From: Bacteroidales bacterium
Lineage (GTDB): Bacteria; Bacteroidota; Bacteroidia; Bacteroidales; UBA7960
Reading direction: 5' to 3'
DNA length: 7,160 nt
Assembly (NCBI GenBank): GCA_007132825.1
Contig: SLNX01000173.1
Location: 1 to 7,160 of the forward strand
A program made the position numbers and the translations under genes. The notes beneath the pieces were generated by a model. It was not told the origin of the DNA, searched no databases, and saw only the letters and a list, made by a program, of their open reading frames with translations. The first letter of the stretch is position 1. Each line of letters opens with the position of its first letter. Below, piece after piece: positions 1 to 6,541 of this stretch.

Positions 1-32
1 GTTTCCGGCAAATTGAGGCGTTTCGGCATCAT
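1..32 (-). CDS. Possible 5' end of a divergent gene leaving the window
   Basis: On the minus strand two consecutive ATG codons (at 32 and 29) open a stop-free frame to the window edge, reading MMPKRLNLPE. The sequence before it (33-79) is AT-rich and intergenic in character. Only ten codons are visible, so there is no family evidence and the frame may be chance. If real, the gene is divergent from the antitoxin gene. Confidence 0.2.
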   Translation of the reverse strand, partial: MMPKRLNLPE

Positions 33-79
33 TAAAATTAACAAAGGATTATTGTTTTTATTATCGTCTTATAATTCAG

Positions 80-87
80 TATATTTG
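80..87 (+). promoter_or_regulatory. Bacteroidota-type -7 promoter element upstream of the antitoxin gene
   Basis: TATATTTG matches the Bacteroidota sigma-ABfr -7 consensus TAnnTTTG exactly. A T-rich stretch (TTTT at 55-58) lies about 21 bases upstream, where the weakly conserved -33 TTTG box is expected, but it is not a perfect match. Transcription would begin near 92-95, leaving a leader of roughly 105 bases before the antitoxin ATG. The motif match is directly visible; its activity is inferred. Confidence 0.5.
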
Positions 88-118
88 CAATGAAACCGGC
101 AAAACAATTATTATTTCT

Positions 119-134
119 GCTGTATTACAACAGC
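119..134. repeat. Small inverted repeat in the antitoxin leader
   Basis: GCTGT (119-123) and ACAGC (130-134) are perfect complements separated by six bases. They lie downstream of the -7 element and 65 bases before the antitoxin start. Phd/YefM antitoxins commonly bind palindromes in their own promoter region, so this could be an operator or a leader hairpin. A 5-bp arm can easily arise by chance. Confidence 0.25.
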
Positions 135-198
135 CATTTTAATGCTAATTGATTGATTCGGTAAACAAAGACAAAAATCTCAAAACAGCTTACATACA

Positions 199-408
199 AT
201 GAAAACACAATTTGTAACAGACGGCCACAGTAACAAACTGGCCGTTATTCTTCCTATAAGGGAGTACAACAAAATGGTGGATGATTTGGAAGAGTTGGAA
301 GATATAAAGCTTTATGATGCTGCCAAGAAAGGGAAACAGGAGTTTGTAGACGCTGAACAGGCATTTCAGGAAATTGAAGAAGCCCGAAGGAAAAATGAAG
401 ACCTATAA
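199..408 (+). CDS. Phd/YefM-family type II antitoxin
   Basis: This 69-residue protein resembles the short Phd/YefM antitoxins common in Bacteroidota. The N-terminal part (about 1-30) contains a hydrophobic beta segment, LAVILPI (14-20), followed by REYNKMVDDLEELED, the usual start of the DNA-binding and dimerisation fold. The C-terminal half (about 35-69) is a charged helix rich in Glu and Lys, including an FVDAEQAFQEIEEARRK segment of the sort that wraps the toxin in this family. Such antitoxins normally repress their own operon and neutralise a RelE/ParE-type ribonuclease or gyrase toxin encoded just downstream. Here a second ATG at 395 overlaps the last 14 bases in the +1 frame, the expected toxin position, but that frame does not continue as a toxin. 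The start is an ATG with only an A-rich upstream region. The family call rests on recognised sequence pattern, not a search. Confidence 0.8.
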   Translation: MKTQFVTDGHSNKLAVILPIREYNKMVDDLEELEDIKLYDAAKKGKQEFVDAEQAFQEIEEARRKNEDL

Positions 409-473
409 ATTAAGCTCCGAAAATGTGCAAGGAATGACATTTCCTAATCTAAAATTCTGCTATTCATCAATTC

Positions 474-494
474 CTTCGAGCTTCGAGCTTCAAG
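474..494. repeat. Heptamer tandem repeat, CTTCGAG unit (three copies)
   Basis: Three contiguous 7-base units are visible: CTTCGAG (474-480), CTTCGAG (481-487) and CTTCAAG (488-494), the last with one substitution, followed by CT. The array lies between the antitoxin and the convergent PAS gene. The 7-base unit rotates the reading frame, so it is unlikely to have been kept as coding sequence. Confidence 0.7.
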
Positions 495-503
495 CTATTA
501 CAG

Positions 504-531
504 TCGATCATCGGAAATCGGCAATCGAAAA
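504..531. repeat. Heptamer tandem repeat, TCGgaAA-like unit (four copies)
   Basis: Four contiguous degenerate 7-base units begin with TCG: TCGATCA (504-510), TCGGAAA (511-517), TCGGCAA (518-524) and TCGAAAA (525-531). A further TCATTTG follows in the same phase. The array lies nine bases after the CTTCGAG array, uses a different unit of the same length, and sits in the convergent gap before the PAS gene. I recall similar ATCGGAAATCGGCAATC strings between genes in other Bacteroidota genomes, which suggests a dispersed intergenic repeat, but I could not check this. Confidence 0.6.
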
Positions 532-559
532 TCATTTGCAAATCTTTTAATCTCAACGC

Positions 560-1540
560 TTATTTTGTGCCTGACCGGCCGGTTGTTTCTTCAACCACCG
601 ATATGGCCATCATGATCTTTTCAGCAATGCTTTTTAACAAAACCTTTTCTCCGATCTTAAAAGGCTGGCTGTGTAATGGAGGATGCGTGCCAATAAAACT
701 TACTGTCATCTGTCCGACAACCTGGCTTTCTGCCTTTAAAGGGATTGTGTAATGCCATTTTGATTTATAAAAATCAGGGGATTTGTATTCTTTGCCATTA
801 TACAATATTTCAACGCGCATCTCATGATCGTGTCGCAAACCTTTGGGAATAATTTTAAGCGATTTCTTTAAGATATCATCAGTAGATTGATTCGGCTTCC
901 CAAGCATTTGCTGCATCTCAAAAACACAATCAAGCTGTTTTACTTTCTGTACCAGGTTGTTGGTGAGTTTCCGCATCTTCTGCTCAAGCAGGATGTGTCC
1001 CGAAACATCCACCATCACAATGACAGCTCCATCATGAATATCTTTAAGATGACCGGGAAATGTAAAACTTAAACTTGCCCAAAAAGTATCCTCATTTCCC
1101 CGATACATCATAAACTCCTCTCTTGCAACAGTACCGGCCTTGTTTCTGTCAAGCAATTCATCCAAATGGGCGGCCTCCGATTTACCAACAGCAAAATCAC
1201 TGAGTTTCTTTCCACATAACTCCTTTTCCGGCCTCTTAAATTGCTTGCAAGCACATTTGTTTGCAAAAACAATACGATGATCAGCATCGGTAAGTAAAAT
1301 GCCCTCATTCATCAAGCAAACGATGCTTCTGTATTTTTCTTCATTCTCTTTTAAAACCTTAAGGTCATGAGAGTTTCTCACTGTGATCAGACCAAGAAGC
1401 TTATTCAGCCTTCTTTTTGATCGTTTTTGATGTCTGATAAAAAGAAAAATAACTACCAGCAACAAAACAACCATTGCTACCATCAAAAGGCTCATGACCA
1501 ATTCTGATGGAACTGTAATGGATAAGCAAAATGATTCCAT
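560..1540 (-). CDS. Membrane-anchored PAS-domain sensor-like protein without a kinase domain
   Basis: The 326-residue protein has one strongly hydrophobic N-terminal segment (about 14-36) followed by the basic stretch RHQKRSKRR, so the bulk should lie in the cytoplasm. A short charged helix (about 55-70) leads into a PAS domain (about 70-185) with the typical EEKYRSIV entry, GILLTDADHRIVFANK core and a final VIVMVDVSG strand. A helical linker (about 183-212) follows. The C-terminal part (about 213-315) has the VEILYNGKEYKSPDFYKSKW...IPLKAE...VGQMTV pattern that I recognise as a GAF-like module of PAS/GAF histidine kinases. Those proteins usually continue into a kinase or other output domain; this one ends with no H-box, ATPase, GGDEF or HTH motif. 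Its ATG is 12 bases after the DUF58 stop, so it is probably the last gene of that unit. It may pass a signal through a partner protein. The ligand is unknown. Confidence 0.75.
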   Translation of the reverse strand: MESFCLSITVPSELVMSLLMVAMVVLLLVVIFLFIRHQKRSKRRLNKLLGLITVRNSHDLKVLKENEEKYRSIVCLMNEGILLTDADHRIVFANKCACKQFKRPEKELCGKKLSDFAVGKSEAAHLDELLDRNKAGTVAREEFMMYRGNEDTFWASLSFTFPGHLKDIHDGAVIVMVDVSGHILLEQKMRKLTNNLVQKVKQLDCVFEMQQMLGKPNQSTDDILKKSLKIIPKGLRHDHEMRVEILYNGKEYKSPDFYKSKWHYTIPLKAESQVVGQMTVSFIGTHPPLHSQPFKIGEKVLLKSIAEKIMMAISVVEETTGRSGTK

Positions 1541-1552
1541 GGTGCGTATGAA

Positions 1553-2485
1553 TTAATAAAGCTTCGAGCGCTTAACGAGAAAATTGAGCAACACTTTTTC
1601 GTAGCCCTCGTTGATGTCTGAAGGGACAAAGTCTATTTTGTATTGCATGCATTTCAGGCGCAAACGATGGTAGTAGTCACGCATGCTCTGAACGTATTTT
1701 TCTTTAAGATCACCTGGATTCAACCGCACGCTTTCCCCGGTTTCCATATCAATGAAACGGAAAGGACGACTTTGGTAAGAAAACTCCAGTTCCTTATCTT
1801 TTTCATACACATGAAAAAGCACCACCTCATGTTTATTATGCTTAAGGTGTTGCAAAGCAGAAAATAGGGCATCAGGACTTGCTTCATTGTCCATCATGTC
1901 TGAAAATATGATCACCAGGGATCGCTTATGAATCTTTTCAGCAAGCAGGTGCAGCAATTCGGCCGTATTTGTTGTAACGTTCAGCTGTTCCTTTTCAGTG
2001 TTGTATATTTTATTGAGATGGCTGTAAAGCATCTTATGGTGTACGCTGCTGGATCGTGCAGCGGTATGAAGATCAGTCTGATTGGACAATAAGCTAAGTC
2101 CAACGGCATCCCGCTGTTTTCTGAGAAGATAAATAATTGCGGAAGCACACTCAATGGCAAAATTCAACTTTGTTGAAGGGTTTCCTTCACCATTTTTGCC
2201 TTTGAAGTACATGGAAGAGGATGTATCTATTACTATCTGGCAACGCAGGTTGGTTTCCTCTTCAAACCGTTTCACAAAAAGTTTTTCTGATCGGGCATAG
2301 AGCTTCCAATCGATATGCCGCGTACTTTCACCTGGATTGTAAATCCGATGTTCGGCAAATTCGACCGAGAAACCGTGAAAGGGACTTTTGTGCATCCCCG
2401 TAATAAAACCTTCAACCACCTGACGCGCCAGCAATTCAAGATTGCCAAAGCGCCCGGGCACTTCAGGATCAATTTGTTTGATCAA
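1553..2485 (-). CDS. DUF58 domain-containing, vWA-like protein
   Basis: This 310-residue protein carries the DUF58 hallmark in its N-terminal third: HKSPFHGFSVEFAEHRIYNPG (about 32-52) followed by STRHIDWKLYAR (54-65), then a von Willebrand A-like fold. A MIDAS-type metal site is visible as D87-x-S89-x-S91 in IVIDTSSSM, with a later candidate Asp in IIFSDMMD (D196). No transmembrane segment is evident, so it should be cytosolic. DUF58 proteins are usually encoded beside MoxR AAA+ ATPases and are thought to act with them as chaperone-like modules; no moxR is present here. The start is TTG at 2485: no in-frame ATG lies upstream, and the first internal Met (residue 31) would remove the conserved NLELLARQVVEGF stretch. 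The gene lies 49 bases after trxA and 12 bases before the PAS gene, suggesting one transcript. Confidence 0.88.
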   Translation of the reverse strand: MIKQIDPEVPGRFGNLELLARQVVEGFITGMHKSPFHGFSVEFAEHRIYNPGESTRHIDWKLYARSEKLFVKRFEEETNLRCQIVIDTSSSMYFKGKNGEGNPSTKLNFAIECASAIIYLLRKQRDAVGLSLLSNQTDLHTAARSSSVHHKMLYSHLNKIYNTEKEQLNVTTNTAELLHLLAEKIHKRSLVIIFSDMMDNEASPDALFSALQHLKHNKHEVVLFHVYEKDKELEFSYQSRPFRFIDMETGESVRLNPGDLKEKYVQSMRDYYHRLRLKCMQYKIDFVPSDINEGYEKVLLNFLVKRSKLY

Positions 2486-2534
2486 AAGAAATAAATTTGC
2501 GCAGCAATGATCAACATGACTGCAAATTCCTAAA

Positions 2535-2855
2535 CTATTTTAACAGATTGTCGAGTTTTTCGGCAAGTACAGACTTAGGAACAGCTCCTACCTGCTTATC
2601 TGCAATCTCTCCATTTTTGAAAAACAGTATGGTAGGAATGTTTCGAATTCCATATTTCATAGCGACATCCGGATTGCTGTCCACGTCAACCTTTCCAACA
2701 ATGACTTTATCCTTATAATCTTCAGCAAGCTCTGAAACAATTGGGGCAACCATGCGGCAAGGGCCACACCATTCTGCCCAAAAGTCAACCAATACCGGCT
2801 TGTCGGCTTTCTCAACAAGCTCTCCAAAGTTCGAATCTGTGAATTCAACTGCCAT
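2535..2855 (-). CDS. trxA: Thioredoxin
   Basis: This 106-residue, single-domain thioredoxin reduces disulfides in cytosolic proteins and is itself recycled by thioredoxin reductase. The active site WAEWCGPC is intact, with redox cysteines C30 and C33. The buried Asp of VDFW (D24) is present, as is the cis-proline loop RNIPT (P74). Length matches classical bacterial thioredoxin, and there is no signal peptide or lipobox, which argues against a periplasmic TlpA/ResA type. The ATG at 2855 gives the canonical N-terminus. The gene follows dnaE by 73 bases and carries its own -7 promoter element in that gap. Bacteria often encode several thioredoxin paralogues, so the symbol names the family rather than proving it is the main thioredoxin. 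Confidence 0.95.
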   Translation of the reverse strand: MAVEFTDSNFGELVEKADKPVLVDFWAEWCGPCRMVAPIVSELAEDYKDKVIVGKVDVDSNPDVAMKYGIRNIPTILFFKNGEIADKQVGAVPKSVLAEKLDNLLK

Positions 2856-2885
2856 AATAATACGTTTTTTAGATGATCAGAAATG

Positions 2886-2893
2886 CAAATATA
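2886..2893 (-). promoter_or_regulatory. Bacteroidota-type -7 promoter element for trxA
   Basis: Read on the minus strand the site is TATATTTG, a perfect TAnnTTTG. It lies in the 73-base gap between the dnaE stop and the trxA start, placing transcription initiation roughly 25 bases before the ATG. No clear TTTG -33 box is visible at the expected spacing. It implies that trxA, the DUF58 gene and the PAS gene can be transcribed without reading through from dnaE. Confidence 0.55.
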
Positions 2894-2928
2894 AATGTAA
2901 AAGTATGAAATAATAACTTGTCCAATGA

Positions 2929-5900
2929 TTAATTTAAACGGTATTTTATGTCATAATGTTTTAGAAGTTCTTTTAAAAAACTCACCGGCTCCACCTTTAT
3001 CTTTCGCGACAGCATATCCACCGAATATTTTTCAACCGGATCGTGAATTGTAATTTTCAAACGGGCCTTCCCCTTGTGCTTTTTTACGATTGCATTCACC
3101 CTTTCAACAAAATGCTCATTCACATCAGCCACGGGCAATGTCAGGATTAAGTTGGAATGCTCCTTTTCAACCAGGTCGCTGAGCAAGCTAATGTTTTTGA
3201 CCTTTACATCAAGTTGTGCCGGATTGCGTCGGTTCACCTGTACCTGGACTTTTATCATCACTGCATTTTGCGATTCCAGAAAATGCTTCATTTTTAAATA
3301 ATCCTCCGCAAAAAGGAACAATTGATGCGAGTCGGTGTAATCCTCTATTTGAAAGTTACCATAAGGTTTACCGGTTTTGGTATATTTGTGGGATGCGGTG
3401 GTGATGATCCCGGCAATAGAAAGCTCTTTATTCTTAACCGCATGCAGGTTTTTCAGATCGCTTACGCGACCATTACAATAGGAGCTTATATGTATCTTAA
3501 AATTGTCGAGAGGATGACCTGAAACATACATTCCCGTTACATCCTTTTCCTGTTGAAGCATTTCCATGCTCCCCCATTTTTCACACTCAGGAAGCTCCGG
3601 ATCGGGCAGGTCAATTTCAGCCGTTTCCTCAAACAGATTCATCTGCGATGTATTCTCTCTGGCCAACACATTCTGTGTATGCCTGATGATCTTATCTATG
3701 AAAATACTGGCTCCATTGTCTTCCGTATAGAAGAACTGAGCACGGTGACAGCCCTCAAAACAATCGAATGCCCCAGCTTTTGCCAATGATTCGAATACTT
3801 TTTTATTTACACTGCGCAGGTTAACGCGTCGGGCAAACTCAAAAATGCTTTTGTAGGGACCATTTATTTTTCTCTCTTCAACAATATTCTCTACAGCGCC
3901 CTCTCCCACCCCTTTGATTGCACCCAGGCCGAATCTGATCTCCCCCTTGTTATTTACCACAAAGTTAAATGTACTCTCGTTGACATCGGGCCCCAAAACG
4001 GGAATCTGCTGGCGCTGGCACTCCTCCATCATTGAAGTGATCTTCTTGATGTCACTGAAGTTATGCGTTAACACTGCAGCCATGTATTCAGCTGTATAGT
4101 TGGCCTTAAGGTAAGCGGTTCGATAGGCAACCACCGAATAGGCAGCGGAGTGCGAACGGTTGAATCCATATTCCGCAAAACGGGCCATGACATCAAAGAT
4201 CTTATCAGCTGTATTTTGGGGTATTCCCTTTTTTAGCGCTCCCTCTATAAAAAACTCCTTCTGTTTGGCCATCTCATCTGCTTTCTTCTTCCCCATGGCT
4301 CTGCGCAGGATATCTGCATTGCCGAGTGAATACCCTGCCATGATCCTTGCCGCTTCCATAATCTGCTCCTGGTAAACCATGATGCCAAAAGTGGGCTTCA
4401 GGATATCTTCAAGCCACGGATGGGGAAATTCAACCTTCTGACGGCCATGCTTGCGCTTGATGTACATTGGGATGAAGTCCATCGGACCGGGTCTGTACAA
4501 GGCATTCATCGCAATGAGGTCTTCAATGTTTGAGGGCTTGAGCTCCTTCAGGTATTCGCGCATCCCCTGCGACTCAAACTGAAATGTGCCTATTGTATCG
4601 CCGCGCTGATACAATGCATAGGTTTTCTCATCATCAAGCGGCACATTTTCAATGTCAATTTTGCTTCCGTATCTGTTCTCGATGTTTTTCAGTGCATCTT
4701 TGATGATGGAAAGTGTTTTGAGTCCGAGAAAGTCCATCTTAAGCATTCCGACAGATTCCACATTCTTTCCGTCATACTGTGTTACAGGAAGATATGTATC
4801 CTTTTGCTTACTAAGAGGCAGACAATCAATAAGGTTTGAAGGACCAATGATCACTCCGCAAGCGTGGACACCGGTCTGGCGGTAAGATCCTTCGAGGCTT
4901 CTTGCAAACTCAAGGGTTTCTCTAACCAGCGGTGGTCCCTCTTTTAATTCCTTTGCCAGTTCGGGCACCTTTTTGTAAGCATCCTCAAGCGTGGTGCCGA
5001 CACGCTCCGGAACAAGCTTGGCCAAACGATCCGCCTCTGGCAAAGGGAGCTTCAGTACACGAGCCACATCACGTATGCTTGACCTAGCAGCCATCGTACC
5101 AAAAGTAACGATCTGGGCCACACGCTCCTGGCCGTACTTCTCAATAACATAATTCAAAACTTTCTCACGCCCTTCATCATCAAAATCAATATCAATATCA
5201 GGCATTGAGATCCTTTCCGGATTCAAAAAACGCTCGAAAAGCAGCTTATATCTGATGGGATCAATGTCTGTGATCCCAGTGCAATAGGCAACGGCAGAAC
5301 CTGCCGCACTGCCTCTGCCCGGTCCAACGGCCACATCCATCTCGCGCGCCTTGTTAATGAAGTCCTGCACAATGAGAAAGTACCCGGCAAACCCCATCTC
5401 CTTGATCACATTTAACTCGAAATCAATACGTTCTCGAATTTCATCGGTGATTGTAGGGTATCTTTTACCAGCTCCTGCGTACGACAAGTGGCGGAGGTAA
5501 TCATCCTCCGTTTCAAACCCCTCCTCCAGAGGAAAGCCCGGCAACAATACCTTTTCCGTTCGAATGCAATAATCCTCAACTTTATTGGCAATTTCCACCG
5601 TGCCAGCCAGGGCCTCAGGAACATCAGCAAATAGTTCCGTCATCTCTGCACGCGTCTTTAGATATTCCTGACCGGTATAGCGCATGCGTGTTTCATCGTC
5701 CAGATCACGGCCCGTTTGCAAGCAAACCAATATGTCATGTGCCTTGGCATCTTTTGCATTAATGTAATGGCAATCATTGGATGCGATGAGAGAGATGCCA
5801 TACTTTTTTGCCAGGCGGATCAATGCTTGGTTAACCGGTTCCTGCTCATCCAAACCATGTCGTTGCAACTCCAGATAAAAATCATCTCCAAAAACATCCA

Positions 5901-6393
5901 GATATTCTTTAATGATTGGTTCAGCAGCCTCTTCGCCCCTGCTCATGATGGTTTGCGGAATCTCTCCACCCAGGCAGGCAGAGGTAACGATCAACCCCTC
6001 GTGGTATTTAAACAATAGTTCCTTATCGATCCGGGAGGTGTAATAGAATCCTTCAAGATAGCCGAACGAACACAACCGGGAAAGGTTGCGGTAACCCTCC
6101 AGGTTCTTTGCCAGCACGATCATATGATACCCGCTACGATCCTCCCTGCCCTTTTTCTCCCATCTGCTGCCATCTGCAACATACATTTCACAGCCGATGA
6201 TCGGTTTAATGCCAAGCTTCTTTGCCGTATCGGTAAACTCAAGTACCCCATACATGTTGCCATGATCTGTTATTGCCAGTGCCTTCATACCGTCGTCGGC
6301 GGCTTTTTGCAGCAAAGGACCTATAGGGGAAGCACCATCCAGAATAGAGTATTGTGTATGTACATGTAAATGAGTAAAATCGGGGATTGACAT
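2929..6393 (-). CDS. dnaE: DNA polymerase III subunit alpha
   Basis: This 1154-residue protein is the catalytic subunit of the replicative polymerase, extending DNA on the sliding clamp. An N-terminal PHP domain (about 5-280) retains HLHVH (H10, H12), D19, ITDH (H44), GCE (E69), H90, SAC (C140) and NDCH (D207, H209), which together look like a full metal-binding set. The polymerase core includes GPGRGSAAGS (357-366), the catalytic PDIDIDF (D399, D401) and KMDFLG (D554), aligning with the three E. coli aspartates D401, D403 and D555. A helix-hairpin-helix region follows (GLGAIKGVGEGA, 822-833), then QMNLF (917-921), at the same place as the E. coli internal clamp-binding motif. An OB fold (about 990-1070) and a short C-terminal domain complete it. 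No intein or frameshift is seen. It heads the minus-strand gene run and diverges from rpsP across 148 bases. The start is an ATG without a clear Shine-Dalgarno. Confidence 0.98.
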   Translation of the reverse strand: MSIPDFTHLHVHTQYSILDGASPIGPLLQKAADDGMKALAITDHGNMYGVLEFTDTAKKLGIKPIIGCEMYVADGSRWEKKGREDRSGYHMIVLAKNLEGYRNLSRLCSFGYLEGFYYTSRIDKELLFKYHEGLIVTSACLGGEIPQTIMSRGEEAAEPIIKEYLDVFGDDFYLELQRHGLDEQEPVNQALIRLAKKYGISLIASNDCHYINAKDAKAHDILVCLQTGRDLDDETRMRYTGQEYLKTRAEMTELFADVPEALAGTVEIANKVEDYCIRTEKVLLPGFPLEEGFETEDDYLRHLSYAGAGKRYPTITDEIRERIDFELNVIKEMGFAGYFLIVQDFINKAREMDVAVGPGRGSAAGSAVAYCTGITDIDPIRYKLLFERFLNPERISMPDIDIDFDDEGREKVLNYVIEKYGQERVAQIVTFGTMAARSSIRDVARVLKLPLPEADRLAKLVPERVGTTLEDAYKKVPELAKELKEGPPLVRETLEFARSLEGSYRQTGVHACGVIIGPSNLIDCLPLSKQKDTYLPVTQYDGKNVESVGMLKMDFLGLKTLSIIKDALKNIENRYGSKIDIENVPLDDEKTYALYQRGDTIGTFQFESQGMREYLKELKPSNIEDLIAMNALYRPGPMDFIPMYIKRKHGRQKVEFPHPWLEDILKPTFGIMVYQEQIMEAARIMAGYSLGNADILRRAMGKKKADEMAKQKEFFIEGALKKGIPQNTADKIFDVMARFAEYGFNRSHSAAYSVVAYRTAYLKANYTAEYMAAVLTHNFSDIKKITSMMEECQRQQIPVLGPDVNESTFNFVVNNKGEIRFGLGAIKGVGEGAVENIVEERKINGPYKSIFEFARRVNLRSVNKKVFESLAKAGAFDCFEGCHRAQFFYTEDNGASIFIDKIIRHTQNVLARENTSQMNLFEETAEIDLPDPELPECEKWGSMEMLQQEKDVTGMYVSGHPLDNFKIHISSYCNGRVSDLKNLHAVKNKELSIAGIITTASHKYTKTGKPYGNFQIEDYTDSHQLFLFAEDYLKMKHFLESQNAVMIKVQVQVNRRNPAQLDVKVKNISLLSDLVEKEHSNLILTLPVADVNEHFVERVNAIVKKHKGKARLKITIHDPVEKYSVDMLSRKIKVEPVSFLKELLKHYDIKYRLN

Positions 6394-6488
6394 ATTTGAC
6401 TTTTTTGAAACATAAAATTAATCAAAAACCCCGGTCATCTTACCGAATAATTAGTGAAAAAGCATTTTTTTAATTCAAAAAAAAATCG

Positions 6489-6496
6489 GATATTTG
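6489..6496 (+). promoter_or_regulatory. Bacteroidota-type -7 promoter element for rpsP
   Basis: GATATTTG differs from TAnnTTTG only in the first base. It lies 46 bases before the rpsP ATG and is preceded by a run of nine A (6477-6485) and a T-run, an AT-rich context typical of strong promoters. No clear -33 box is seen. The surrounding gap (6394-6541) must also hold the dnaE promoter on the other strand, but no convincing TAnnTTTG was found there; the nearest, TATGTTTC at 6407-6414, would leave almost no leader. The rpsP leader has no Shine-Dalgarno and is A/T-rich before the ATG. Confidence 0.45.
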
Positions 6497-6541
6497 CACC
6501 CTTGTAAAAAACACCATTATTAAACTTAATTAATTGAAACA

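Larger units (their letters stand above)
395..550 (+). pseudogene. Toxin-position ORF, probably the remnant of a RelE/ParE-family toxin
   Basis: An ATG at 395 overlaps the antitoxin by 14 bases, a typical antitoxin-toxin arrangement, and opens a 51-codon frame ending with TAA at 548-550. The first six residues, MKTYKL, are what RelE/ParE toxins of this type often begin with. Those toxins are usually about 85-100 residues and continue with an amphipathic helix rich in Leu and Lys. Here the sequence continues SSENVQGMTFPN, with no toxin-like core and none of the Arg/Lys/Tyr-rich strands of the family. From 474 the frame runs through two heptamer-repeat arrays that look non-coding. I infer that the 3' part of the toxin gene was replaced or deleted just after the overlap, leaving an orphan antitoxin. 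Alternatively the ORF is chance and no toxin was ever present. Confidence 0.4.

Noticed and set aside
90..152. A 20-codon frame (MKPAKQLLFLL...) just after the -7 element
   Set aside because: It begins only three bases after the promoter element, so transcription would probably start inside or after its ATG. It has no recognised similarity.
474..531. CRISPR-like array
   Set aside because: The units are 7 bases, directly abutting, with no spacers and no cas genes nearby.
409..559. Rho-independent terminator in the convergent gap between antitoxin and PAS gene
   Set aside because: One would be expected between convergent genes, but I found no GC-rich stem followed by a T-run on either strand. 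The self-complementarity around AGCTTCAAGCT comes from the heptamer repeats.
574..583. Perfect 10-bp palindrome ACCGGCCGGT
   Set aside because: It lies within the last codons of the PAS gene, has no loop or T-run, and is more likely coincidental than a terminator or operator.
5716..6018. Plus-strand frames of 60-100 codons inside dnaE
   Set aside because: They are antisense to a well-conserved polymerase gene and show no recognisable protein features.
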